Shown here piece by piece: positions 25,933-34,524 of a stretch of 64,000 nt of DNA (position 1 is the stretch's first letter; each line of letters begins with the position of its first letter). The stretch spans positions 1 to 64,000 of the forward strand of contig JAKFVU010000050.1 in assembly GCA_021732025.1 (NCBI GenBank). The letters are read 5' to 3'. This DNA is from Candidatus Obscuribacterales bacterium. GTDB taxonomy: Bacteria; Cyanobacteriota; Vampirovibrionia; Obscuribacterales; Obscuribacteraceae. Position numbers and translations under genes: made by a program. The notes under the pieces are model-generated. The model had not been told where the DNA came from. It saw only the letters and a list, made by a program, of their open reading frames with translations, and searched no databases.

Positions 25933-26967
25933 TTATTTGTCCAGGCCAGCACTGAACAAGATGCGCTCTACCAGCTGATCGTAAGAGATGCCGGCGACTT
26001 CAGCCATAGCTGGCAAGTCGGAGGTATCAGTCATGCCAGGCAAAGTGTTCACTTCTAAAATATAGAGCTTGCCGTCATGACCAGCGATCATGTCTACTCG
26101 CGCGTAGCCGCTGCAATTGAGCGCTCTGAAGGTTTTCTTGGCCAACTCTTGCGCTTCGGCAGTGCGAGCTTCTGATATTTCTGCAGGCAATACAAATTCA
26201 GTCATGCCCTTGGTGTACTTAGCTTCGTAGTCATAGAAGCCAGCTTTGCTCTTAGGTCTCAATTCGAGAATCGGCAAAGCAATTAGTTGAGTACCAACGG
26301 CCATAACAGCTGAGCCATTATGGCTGTGGCTGCCAATTGCAGCACCAGCGTTGGGTGCAGAATGATTTTCTTCTAGCACGCCAATGGTAATTTCTTGACC
26401 ACTGACAAAACCTTCGACAATAGCACCGCCAAATTCACGCAGCGTATTTTTGACGCAAGTTGCTAGTTCACTTACATCTTCAATTTTAAATACGCCAACA
26501 GAAGAGCCTTCGTTCAATGGCTTTACCATCACTGGTGGTGCCGGAAGAGTCTTGATAAATTGATCAAAGTTATCGCTTTCGTGCTCTTCGATTACATAGC
26601 TAGAAGGAAATGGCAGACCCTGAGCGGTAAGTACACGTTTGGTTAAGGGCTTGTTCATTGCTAGAGCTGACGAGAGCACTCCCGAACCTGTGTAGGGCAG
26701 TTTCATTAGTTCGAGCAGGCCTTGTACCGTGCCGTCTTCGCCATATTTTCCGTGAAGACAGAGAAAAGCTATCTCAACAGCGTTTTCTTTCAAATCTTCT
26801 GTCAGATTTTCGCTCACATCTATCAAAACTGTATTCTTATAACCCAGTCTGAGCAAAGCGTTGTAGCAGTTTTTGCCAGAGCGCAGTGAGACTTCACGTT
26901 CGTTAGAGAGGCCACCGTAGAGGACGCCTACCACTGTTTCCTTGGTTATTTTCGGGGCTATCTTCAC
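25933..26967 (-). CDS. ddl: D-alanine--D-alanine ligase
   Basis: The protein has 344 residues and an ATP-grasp enzyme layout. It makes D-Ala-D-Ala for peptidoglycan in the cytoplasm. The N-terminal VGVLYGGLSNEREVSLRSG, the central MVKPLNEGSSVGVFK and the C-terminal YARVDMIAGHDGKLYILEVNTLPGMT are the family landmarks, the last carrying the Mg-binding Glu and Asn. Length is normal. It overlaps murB by ATGA and ends the operon murC-murB-ddl, the order seen in many bacteria. Confidence 0.97.
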   Translation of the reverse strand: MKIAPKITKETVVGVLYGGLSNEREVSLRSGKNCYNALLRLGYKNTVLIDVSENLTEDLKENAVEIAFLCLHGKYGEDGTVQGLLELMKLPYTGSGVLSSALAMNKPLTKRVLTAQGLPFPSSYVIEEHESDNFDQFIKTLPAPPVMVKPLNEGSSVGVFKIEDVSELATCVKNTLREFGGAIVEGFVSGQEITIGVLEENHSAPNAGAAIGSHSHNGSAVMAVGTQLIALPILELRPKSKAGFYDYEAKYTKGMTEFVLPAEISEARTAEAQELAKKTFRALNCSGYARVDMIAGHDGKLYILEVNTLPGMTDTSDLPAMAEVAGISYDQLVERILFSAGLDK

Positions 26968-27890
26968 TGTTTGTTCTCCACTGCTGTCTTTTTATGCCAG
27001 ACGCTCATCTGCTCGTCTGTGAACTTACCCATGGTCTTCCATTCTGGTACCAAATCCAACTTAAATTTGTCGCGCACTCGCTCTTGCATTTGCTTCATCA
27101 GCGCAATCACTTCATCGGAGGTGGCCCCGCCCAGGTTGACGATAAAATTGGCATGTACAGACGACACTGCAGCATTGCCTTGTTTTAAATCTTTTACTCC
27201 GGCTTGATCTAGTAAAAAGCCTGCGGCCTTGTCAGGAAGTGGATTTTTGAAAGTGCTGCCAGCATTAGGAAAGCCAAGAGGTTGAGTCTTGAATCGATAT
27301 TCTTCATTGTGCCTGGTGCGCTTCTCGATCTCTTCTGGTATGTCTGAAGGCATGTTGAATTTAGCTGAGAGAACAACGTGGCGAGCCGGGTCTAAGGCAC
27401 AGCGGCGATATTGAAAAGCCATATCTTCGCTGCGCATTTCAGTCACTATGCCGGTTTGGCTGTCGAGCACAAGCGCGCTGTCAAAGATTGCCGATATGGA
27501 GCTACCGTGAGCACCGGCATTCATTATCACGGCACCTCCCACGGTGCCTGGAATACCAACGGCAAATTCAAGGCCTGCCAGGCCTTTTTGGGCTGCGTGC
27601 TTGGCTAAATGTGGCAGTCTTGCACCAGCTTCTGCCTCAAGCAGACCTGATTCGAGAATGTGAATATTGGTCATTTGAGTGGTGCGAATGACCGTGCCAC
27701 GATAACCATCAGAAGCGATCAATAAATTTGACCCGCCGCCAATGACATACCAGGGTTGATTGTTCTTCTTCAGTTCAGCAACTAGGGTAACTAACTCATC
27801 AACACTTTGAGGATGACAGAGCCGATCGGCGTCCCCACCAATTTTTAGGGTGGAAAAGCGCGCTAGTGGTGCATTTTGTACATCTTCCAT
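26964..27890 (-). CDS. murB: UDP-N-acetylenolpyruvoylglucosamine reductase
   Basis: The protein has 308 residues and is an FAD-dependent enzyme that completes UDP-MurNAc. The N-terminal FAD-binding domain has YVIGGGSNLLI and the AVGIPGTVGGAVIMNAGAHG signature. The substrate domain contains YRFKTQPLGFPNAGSTFKNP, with the proton-donor Ser in GSTFKNP, which marks the type with a short substrate loop. It is cytoplasmic, lies 7 bases after murC and overlaps ddl (ATGA). A short C-terminal extension is poorly conserved. Confidence 0.96.
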   Translation of the reverse strand: MEDVQNAPLARFSTLKIGGDADRLCHPQSVDELVTLVAELKKNNQPWYVIGGGSNLLIASDGYRGTVIRTTQMTNIHILESGLLEAEAGARLPHLAKHAAQKGLAGLEFAVGIPGTVGGAVIMNAGAHGSSISAIFDSALVLDSQTGIVTEMRSEDMAFQYRRCALDPARHVVLSAKFNMPSDIPEEIEKRTRHNEEYRFKTQPLGFPNAGSTFKNPLPDKAAGFLLDQAGVKDLKQGNAAVSSVHANFIVNLGGATSDEVIALMKQMQERVRDKFKLDLVPEWKTMGKFTDEQMSVWHKKTAVENKQ

Positions 27891-27897
27891 AATGGTG

Positions 27898-29415
27898 CTA
27901 TTTAATCAGAGGAAGCAGTAGGTTACCTACATTGGTGACGTCTCCAGCACCAACCGTGAGAAGCAGGTCTCCTGGTTGAAGATATGGCAGAAGTTTAGCG
28001 GGCAGGTCAGCGGTTGGCCCGGACAAGTGATGAGCATTGTCATGCTTAATGGCTTTGACAAAGTGCTCAGAATCAATGCCTTCGATTTTGCCACCACGGG
28101 CGATATAAACATCGGCCAACAGTACCAAATCGGCTTCAACAAATGATTCACTAAATTCTTGCCAAAGATCGCGCAAGCGTGCGGGTTGATGCGGTTGGAA
28201 TAGACAGACCACGCGGCCCTTTTCTTTGCCTTGATTGGTGCGAGTGACACGCAAATACTCTTGAGCAGCTTTGAGAGTGGCAGTTACTTCCGTGGGATGG
28301 TGAGCATAGTCGTCGACCACTGTAACGCCGTTCTTCTCACCAATCATCTGGAAGCGTCTGTCGACACCACCAAATGTAGAGAGTGCTGCACTTACCTCTG
28401 CAAACGATTTGCCAAGCTCCATTGCCACTGCAACGGCTGCTAGTGCATTCATCTTATTGTGTTCGCCAGGTACTCTCATGGTCATAGAGCCGAGCAGTGC
28501 GCCTGATTGATATACCTGCATCTCGAAACCAGGCAGGCTCACCATTCCGTAGTTAGGTTCAGTGGCATTCCCCTTTTGGCTACCATAAGTGACTACTTTA
28601 GCGTTCATGGTTTGAGCAGAGGCCCGTTCTAACAGCTCGCGACAGCCTTTGTCGTCGGTGCAGACAATGCTCATTGCCTTTGTCTGACTGAGAAACTTGA
28701 CCATGGTTGAGAGTATTTGGTCGAGACCGCCAGGATAATTCTCCAGGTGATCCGCTTCTATATTAGTGATTACTGAAATATGGGGGAAAGAGCGAATATG
28801 GGTGCCGTCAGACTCGTCTGATTCGGCGACAAAATAGCCACCATGACCAAGTCTTGAGTTTGAGCCGATATGATCGAATATTCCGCCCACCACAATTGTT
28901 GGATCGAGGCCGCATTCAATTAAAGCCTGGCCAACCATGGCTGTGGTTGTGGTTTTACCGTGGGTGCCAGTGATAGCAACTAACTTGTCGCCCTCGGCAA
29001 GATAGGCAAGCAACTCAGAGCGGTGCCAGACTGGAAGGCCTTTGCGCTTCGCTTCTTCTAGTTCGGGATTGCCATCGACAATGGCGGTAGAAATCACCAA
29101 GGCACCGGCTGAAGCCAGATTTACGGCTTGATGACCAATGAAAATCTCGGCACCCATGGCCTTTAGTTCTTCTGTAATTGGGCTGGCTGCTTTGTCTGAG
29201 CCCGATACTTTCTTGCCGCGTTGCAACAAGATGCGAGCTAGAGCGGACATGCCGATGCCACCGATGCCAGCTAGGTGCACTGGTCCGGTGATTGTCTCTA
29301 AATTGACTGTGGTTGATTGCGGAGTAATGATTTGCGGTCTCAAGCTAGAAGTAAGAGAAGGGTCAAGGTGCGCCTGTGGTTGCGCGTTCGAAAAAGCACC
29401 AACGTCTACTTCCAT
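27898..29415 (-). CDS. murC: UDP-N-acetylmuramate--L-alanine ligase
   Basis: The protein has 505 residues. It adds L-Ala to UDP-MurNAc. The N-terminal Rossmann part has HLAGIGGIGMSALARILL. The ATP-binding loop is ITGTHGKTTTTAMV. The central domain has AESDESDGTH and ITNIEADHLENY, and the C-terminal domain has VVDDYAHHPTEV. An N-terminal extension of about 40 residues before the Rossmann fold is not typical, and a later internal start is possible. It heads the murC-murB-ddl operon. The ribosomal terminator sits upstream. Confidence 0.97.
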   Translation of the reverse strand: MEVDVGAFSNAQPQAHLDPSLTSSLRPQIITPQSTTVNLETITGPVHLAGIGGIGMSALARILLQRGKKVSGSDKAASPITEELKAMGAEIFIGHQAVNLASAGALVISTAIVDGNPELEEAKRKGLPVWHRSELLAYLAEGDKLVAITGTHGKTTTTAMVGQALIECGLDPTIVVGGIFDHIGSNSRLGHGGYFVAESDESDGTHIRSFPHISVITNIEADHLENYPGGLDQILSTMVKFLSQTKAMSIVCTDDKGCRELLERASAQTMNAKVVTYGSQKGNATEPNYGMVSLPGFEMQVYQSGALLGSMTMRVPGEHNKMNALAAVAVAMELGKSFAEVSAALSTFGGVDRRFQMIGEKNGVTVVDDYAHHPTEVTATLKAAQEYLRVTRTNQGKEKGRVVCLFQPHQPARLRDLWQEFSESFVEADLVLLADVYIARGGKIEGIDSEHFVKAIKHDNAHHLSGPTADLPAKLLPYLQPGDLLLTVGAGDVTNVGNLLLPLIK

Positions 29416-29545
29416 TCAGCTAGCCTCCCAGTCTCTATATTGCAATGCTATATTTCTGTATATGCAAAATTGCTACATCCTGCATCCTGACTGGATTTCG
29501 GCACAAAAAAAAGAGCTCCAGCCATATAACTATAGCGGGAAACTC

Positions 29546-29588
29546 CAAAAAGAAACAGAACTTAGGCATTGCTCTAAGTTCTGTTTTC
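29546..29588 (-). terminator. Rho-independent terminator after rpsT
   Basis: On the minus strand, AAACAGAACTTAG (29586-29574) pairs perfectly with CTAAGTTCTGTTT (29565-29553) around an 8-base loop, followed by CTTTTTGG. It begins 8 bases past the rpsT stop. Confidence 0.85.
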
Positions 29589-29593
29589 GAATT

Positions 29594-29866
29594 CTATTTT
29601 TTAGGTTGAAGCTTAGCCAGTCTCAACGCTAGGCGTGACTTGCGGCGGTTGGCAGCGTTCTTGTGGAGAACACCTTTGCTAACGGCTTTGTCGATTGTCT
29701 GGAAAGCTAGACTGAGGGCTTTAGAAGTATCTTCTGGATTTTTTGCATCAAGAGCATCTTCTACCTTAGTTCTGGCGCTACGCATTGTAGATTTCCAGAA
29801 TCTATTGCGAACGTTATTACGCTCGGCTACGGCTACTCTTTTGATTGCTGACTTAATATTAGGCAC
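29594..29866 (-). CDS. rpsT: 30S ribosomal protein S20
   Basis: The protein has 90 residues. The start MPNIKSAIKRVAVAERNNVRN and the C-terminal GVLHKNAANRRKSRLALRL are typical of S20, which binds 16S rRNA and stabilises the small subunit. The protein is highly basic and all-helical. It is a single gene closed by a strong terminator. The 120-base region upstream is AT-rich (for example ATATATACG near 29890-29900) and probably carries the promoter, but no clear -35/-10 pair was assigned. Confidence 0.97.
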   Translation of the reverse strand: MPNIKSAIKRVAVAERNNVRNRFWKSTMRSARTKVEDALDAKNPEDTSKALSLAFQTIDKAVSKGVLHKNAANRRKSRLALRLAKLQPKK

Positions 29867-30009
29867 GGTTCTTTTTTCTCGCCAAAAACACTATATATAC
29901 GTTCTATACAACTTTGTATTGCCCCCAAAGAATAACACATGCCTTGGGCTGAGGTGTTCAGCATGGGGCATGTGTTTCTCAAGTGCTTAATAATCTTCGG
30001 TTAATGTCA

Positions 30010-30402
30010 CTAGTTCTTGGAGAAAGCCCTTTCGTAGGCCTGTGGGAAGACATCCTTCCACTGTTCCATAATGTTTTTGCCGTCGGAATGCTTTTGAGTC
30101 AACAACTTCTGGCCTTCAGGGCTGCTATTGAGACTGTCGAGCTTCTCTTTGGCGCTAACTTGAAGATTCTCAGTGACTGCCTGCTCTAGTTTAGCTACAG
30201 TTTTGTCGCCGGTCTTATCGCTTGCGTTCATATTGTCAAGCTTTTCAGTAGGAGCAGCTGGGGCATCCGGCGCATTCGCTACTTTCTCGACAGCCTTAGG
30301 CTGAGCAACTTGTGCGTCCGCGAGAAGATTTTTGCCAGTCTCCTCTTTCAAGTTATCCACTTTATTATTAGCTGGATTCTCAAATTGTTCGCCGTTAGCC
30401 AT
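30010..30402 (-). CDS. Unknown protein, likely partly disordered
   Basis: The protein has 130 residues. The first 75 are low in hydrophobics and rich in Ala, Asn, Lys, Asp and Pro, suggesting disorder. The last 45 form a possible helical domain (SPEGQKLLTQKHSDGKNIMEQW). No signal peptide or family is recognised. The style (a short name-like head, 'EKLDNMNASDKT' repeats, a helical tail) recalls the 162-residue unknown gene at 49203-49661, which also starts MA(N/D) and ends in a helical domain, but no shared motif is clear. The 240-base region upstream to 30643 holds nothing recognised. Confidence 0.5.
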   Translation of the reverse strand: MANGEQFENPANNKVDNLKEETGKNLLADAQVAQPKAVEKVANAPDAPAAPTEKLDNMNASDKTGDKTVAKLEQAVTENLQVSAKEKLDSLNSSPEGQKLLTQKHSDGKNIMEQWKDVFPQAYERAFSKN

Positions 30403-30643
30403 GATTTTGTCCTTTTTGCCAGCCCAAGTGAATTGGGAGAGAATTTTGGGTTAGTAACACCGATTGGGGAGTGTTCGGAGGGCAGTGACTTTAGACTTCA
30501 ACTTGTTGGCGGTCGTTCACTGCTTATGTAATGAATTTACGCTCTGGCTACCCCACCGTCAATGTGGTTTCTACGTAGTCTCTCTTTAATATTCCTCATG
30601 AAAACCCTCGCGGGCCCCACAGGTGCCTAAAGCTTGAAAACCG

Positions 30644-32107
30644 TCAGTTGACCTTATAGTCAAATTGATAGCGAATTTGCACATGTTTTGGCGCCCCTTT
30701 CGGAAGAGGTGCCAAAGGCGAGGCATCCTTCAAAGCTTGCAAGGCAGACTTGTCGATTTCGGCGCTGCCGCTGCTTTCCACCAGCTCAGCTTCGGTAATG
30801 CGGCCGTCTCGCAAAATTGAGAAGACGGCGACCACTTTTTTCTGGTCGAAGCCTTTGGGGGAGACCCATTTGCCTTGAATAGTCTTTTTCATGGTTGCCA
30901 TGTAAGGGGCAAAGTCGACATTAGCGCCGTCGTTATCATCATCGTCGTCATCGGCTGAGTCTTTCGCCACCGGTTTTGGCAAGTTGGCCTGGTTGGCACT
31001 GCTCGCCTGTTCTGTTTGCAAAAGCTGGTCTATTTTGCTTTGGGGATTGGTCGGGTCGGGCATTTCCTGCATACGACGCGCGGCAATGGCCAATTCTGGG
31101 TTGGTTTCACTAAGCTTGTCTATTGAATGACCAACATGAACATTGGCGGCAGAGAACGACGTGTTCTTTATAGGAATGCCGAAGGCTATTTTTGTCAGTT
31201 CTGGGTTCTCTGGATTTGTCAGAATTCCCGGCTTTTGAGCCAGGGCCGCACTCGAAGCGCTAGATTGAACCTCTTTTTGCATCGATTCAACAACAAAACC
31301 GGCCACAGTCTCGATTGGCAACATGCCGCCGCCAGCTTTTAGGCCTTCATTGAAATATTCAATAAAGCTCGAACTATTAGAAAGTTTGGCGTCTTTTGAT
31401 TGAAGCAGGTTTAGGTCTGCCGCCACGATGGTGGTTTGGGTGTCGCTGCCAATCTTTTTGAGCATTTCGCTCAGACCTTGAGGGTACTTTTCAGCCAGTG
31501 AACCAGCAAGAGTGGTATCGAGTAAGCAAACTATGTTTTTTGACTGGGTTCTTCTATGTACTTCTCCCAACATTCCGGCTAGCGATGATGCCGTTTGTTC
31601 TTTCTCGGCTACATTGCCATCAGCACCAAAGAGAAGTAAGTCATTTTTTGCATCGTTCGGACTTGATTTCATACAAATATAGATAACTATCAAATCGTTC
31701 GGCAAAGCTTTTTTGATCAGCCAATCTTCGTAGACTGCTTGAGCGAGATTGGCTTTGTTAGCCTTATCTTGAGTCACCACCAAGACATGATCTGGGGCAA
31801 AGCGACCGACTGCAGGGTCGACCAATACTTTGGCTAACTTCAATACATTACTGGTGGCATATTTGGCATTGCCGATGGCACTGTCGTTGTACCGCGCTAC
31901 GCCAATTAAGACTGCCCATTTATCACGGATAACTGGCACCAATGGTTTAACTGGTTTGGGCGTAGCAACTTGCTTCAGCTGTTTAAGCTGCTTGATCACT
32001 TTTAACTGCATCGGCGCACTGTATGCGCTCTCCGCACACATTGCCTGCCAACTGCCTACTGCAGTTGTTGTGATGGCAATTGATAAAAGGAAGGCTTGAT
32101 ATTTCAT
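30644..32107 (-). CDS. Caspase-fold protein without catalytic dyad, fused to a TonB C-terminal domain
   Basis: The protein has 487 residues. A signal peptide (about 1-25) is followed by a C14-type caspase fold (about 58-250): WAVLIGVARYND, ANLAQAVYEDWL, DLIVIYICMKSS and NIVCLLDTTLAGS. In active members the third reads 'YxSGHG' and the fourth 'LDACHSG'; here both the His and the Cys are missing. Residues about 395-487 match the TonB/TolA C-terminal domain (YMATMKKTIQGKW, VVAVFSILRDGRITEAELVESSG, ALQALKDASPLAPLP). An acidic Asp run (about 380-388) links them. The fold combination suggests a periplasmic scaffold or pseudoprotease; no proteolysis is expected. Confidence 0.8.
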   Translation of the reverse strand: MKYQAFLLSIAITTTAVGSWQAMCAESAYSAPMQLKVIKQLKQLKQVATPKPVKPLVPVIRDKWAVLIGVARYNDSAIGNAKYATSNVLKLAKVLVDPAVGRFAPDHVLVVTQDKANKANLAQAVYEDWLIKKALPNDLIVIYICMKSSPNDAKNDLLLFGADGNVAEKEQTASSLAGMLGEVHRRTQSKNIVCLLDTTLAGSLAEKYPQGLSEMLKKIGSDTQTTIVAADLNLLQSKDAKLSNSSSFIEYFNEGLKAGGGMLPIETVAGFVVESMQKEVQSSASSAALAQKPGILTNPENPELTKIAFGIPIKNTSFSAANVHVGHSIDKLSETNPELAIAARRMQEMPDPTNPQSKIDQLLQTEQASSANQANLPKPVAKDSADDDDDDNDGANVDFAPYMATMKKTIQGKWVSPKGFDQKKVVAVFSILRDGRITEAELVESSGSAEIDKSALQALKDASPLAPLPKGAPKHVQIRYQFDYKVN

Positions 32108-32763
32108 AAGCTCAAGTTTAGCGCTTTTTATAGTCAGGTGAAGGGCTACTCATATGACTTCGTGCGAAATCACTACAGATCAAAGTTGATCAAAATGCAA
32201 TAGGGTGGCTTCAAAGTAGCTCTGTCTGCCAGGCGGTTTCAATCAGTGCAAATGATATATGCAAACTATTGAAAAAAATGGGCATTGCTCTATCTCTGTT
32301 AACCACTAGTGGTGCAAGCACTATTGCTTGCACAGTCAATCTGTTGATTTTGCATATCTTCTCAATATCAGCGTCTTCAAGATATGGCTGAGAATCCTCA
32401 AGACGTAAAATGCATATAGAAAGTTGGCTATTAGCTATTACTTTGAGTTCCCACTAAAGTGCGATCGTTAAGCGAAACATTACAAAGTCGTTTTTAAAAG
32501 TCTCGAAAGAGAGCGAGTATTTTTTGAGAGAGATTCAATTCGATTGTGCAGCAAGGAAGAGTAGGTTTTTTTTCGATAGCAAGTTGCTCTGCTTAAGCTG
32601 TTCAATTAAATTACTTACAGCTGTAGATAACCTGTTCAAAACTTTTCTTGCCAAGTGTAGATAGCTTAACTGCATTCAAAGATAAAATGCTCTAATACTT
32701 GTCTGTCTGGGTGTTTCCACCGCCGCCTGTTTTTTGAACAAGTAGAGATCGAGGGTTGTCAAC
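32108..32763. other. 656-base gene-free region with several inverted repeats
   Basis: No convincing ORF is present. Perfect inverted repeats are GATCAAAGTTGATC (32178-32191), ACCACTAGTGGT (32302-32313), the 8-bp hairpin GTGCAAGC/GCTTGCAC (32312-32333) and CATATCTT/AAGATATG (about 32352-32383). A T8 run lies near 32570. The region separates divergent genes, so it must hold both promoters; a small RNA is possible but unproven. Confidence 0.5.
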
Positions 32764-33615
32764 GTGTCGGGAAAGTTGTTCATAATCGGAACGCCAATCG
32801 GAAATCTGGCAGATATATCTCCGCGTGTAATTGATGCACTCAGTACATGCGATTTGATATTGGCAGAAGACACAAGAATATCTATCAAGATACTGAACCA
32901 CCTTAGTTTGAAGAAACGCATGCTCAGTTGCCATAAATTCAATGAGCATGAGCGTCTGCGAATGCTAGAAGAGATCAACAATCAGTCGCAAACCATCGGT
33001 CTGATTAGTGATGCTGGAATGCCCTTGATTAGCGACCCAGGCCATCCTGTTGTAGAAAGTGCAATTGCCCTTGGCATGGACATCATTCCTGTGGCCGGAC
33101 CATCGGCTTTTGTCCTGGCTCTGGTTGGCAGCGGTTTGCCTCTCGATCGCTTCTGCTTCGAAGGATTTCTACCTGATAAACATGGCGAGTTGAGTAGCAA
33201 GGTGCAAGCTCTGGCCAAAGAACCACGTACATCGGTGTACTACGTCTCTCCTCATAAAGTCGAGCGTACTTTAGAAGTGTTTTTGACTCATTGCGGCGAG
33301 CGCAAAGCGTGCCTGGTGCGAGAGCTTACCAAGGTGCACGAAGAGTTTATTCGCGGCACATTGGCTACTATCCTCAGTCATGTTAAAGGGCAGCAAGTGC
33401 GCGGCGAATGCGTCTTGGTCTTAGGTGGTTGCGAAAATATCGCAGAAGACATGAGCGATTGGCTGACAAACGAAGTCAAACGAGAGAAAGTGCATTCATA
33501 TATAGATGATGCCTTGCAGTCTGGGGTAAAACTTTCGCGAGCTTGCGCTGAGGCGGCCAAAGAGTTTTCGATATCTCGATCGGATATCTATCGGGATGCT
33601 CTAGCTAGAAACTAG
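32764..33615 (+). CDS. rsmI: 16S rRNA (cytidine-1402-2'-O)-methyltransferase
   Basis: The protein has 283 residues from GTG 32764 with GAGGG upstream. It methylates the ribose of C1402 in the ribosomal P site. The tetrapyrrole-methylase fold is evident: LFIIGTPIGNLADISPR at the N-terminus, LAEDTRISIKILNH, LISDAGMPLISDPGHPVV and PVAGPSAFVLALVGSGLP. The GTPIGNL and DAGxPxISDPG motifs are diagnostic of RsmI. A C-terminal helical domain (residues about 235-283) is typical. It is followed 44 bases later by uppP. Confidence 0.95.
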   Translation: MSGKLFIIGTPIGNLADISPRVIDALSTCDLILAEDTRISIKILNHLSLKKRMLSCHKFNEHERLRMLEEINNQSQTIGLISDAGMPLISDPGHPVVESAIALGMDIIPVAGPSAFVLALVGSGLPLDRFCFEGFLPDKHGELSSKVQALAKEPRTSVYYVSPHKVERTLEVFLTHCGERKACLVRELTKVHEEFIRGTLATILSHVKGQQVRGECVLVLGGCENIAEDMSDWLTNEVKREKVHSYIDDALQSGVKLSRACAEAAKEFSISRSDIYRDALARN

Positions 33616-33659
33616 ACTTCTGCCATAATGCACTGCGTTCTTTCTTTAAGGTATCAACT

Positions 33660-34505
33660 ATGGCTGAAGCGATCACGCTGGTAGAAGCACTCACTCTTGG
33701 AGTTGTCCAAGGCTTAACTGAGTTTTTGCCAATAAGTTCAACTGCCCACTTACGCGTAGTGCCCGCTCTCTGTCACTGGCAAGACCCAGGTGCAGCTTAT
33801 AGCGCTGTTATTCAGTTGGGCTCTGTGGTGGCCGTTTTGGCTTATTTTTTCAAAGATTTGGTTAGTATTGCCACTGGTGCCTTAGCTGCCATTAAAAATA
33901 AAGACTATGGCGATCGCGATTTGCGTATGGTCGGGGCCATTATCGTCGGCACAATTCCTATATGTGTTATCGGTCTTTTACTCAAGCCACTGCTTGAACA
34001 AGACAGCAGCCCTTTGCGCTCGGTCAATGTTATTGGCTGTGCCTCTATTGTTATGGGTTTACTTTTGGTGGTGGCAGAAAAATTTGCCAAGCACGTGCGC
34101 ACCCTCGAAGACATCACCGGCAAAGATGGTGCTTTAGTTGGCTTGGCTCAGGCAATTGCACTAATTCCTGGATGCTCTCGTAGTGGGTCAACCCTTACTA
34201 TGGCTATGTTGTTAGGTTTGAAGCGTGCAGAAGCTGCGCGCTTTAGCTTTTTACTCGGCATTCCTGCGGTCACTTTGGCTGGTTTGCTTGAGCTGTACCA
34301 TATGGTTAAAGATGGATTAGTGACCGACTCTTCTGGGCTAACCAGCCTAGCAGTTGGTTTGGTATCGTCTGTGGTGGTCAGCTATTTATCGATTGCCTGG
34401 TTGATTCGCTATTTGCAGCAGCACAATACCTGGATATTTGTGGGCTACCGTCTGATATTTGGTATAACAGTTTTGATTTTGTCGGCTAACGGATATATTC
34501 ACTAG
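33660..34505 (+). CDS. uppP: Undecaprenyl-diphosphate phosphatase
   Basis: The protein has 281 residues and is an integral membrane enzyme recycling the lipid carrier for cell-wall synthesis. The two BacA signatures are present: GVVQGLTEFLPISSTAHLR (about 13-31) with the catalytic Glu, and ALIPGCSRSGSTLTMAMLLG (about 165-184) with the Arg. Seven or eight hydrophobic segments fit the family. AAGG lies upstream of the ATG. A short hairpin between the converging stops (CTAGAT/ATCTAG near 34503-34528) may end transcription from either side. Confidence 0.96.
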   Translation: MAEAITLVEALTLGVVQGLTEFLPISSTAHLRVVPALCHWQDPGAAYSAVIQLGSVVAVLAYFFKDLVSIATGALAAIKNKDYGDRDLRMVGAIIVGTIPICVIGLLLKPLLEQDSSPLRSVNVIGCASIVMGLLLVVAEKFAKHVRTLEDITGKDGALVGLAQAIALIPGCSRSGSTLTMAMLLGLKRAEAARFSFLLGIPAVTLAGLLELYHMVKDGLVTDSSGLTSLAVGLVSSVVVSYLSIAWLIRYLQQHNTWIFVGYRLIFGITVLILSANGYIH

Positions 34506-34524
34506 ATTTTTAGCAAACTAAGAT

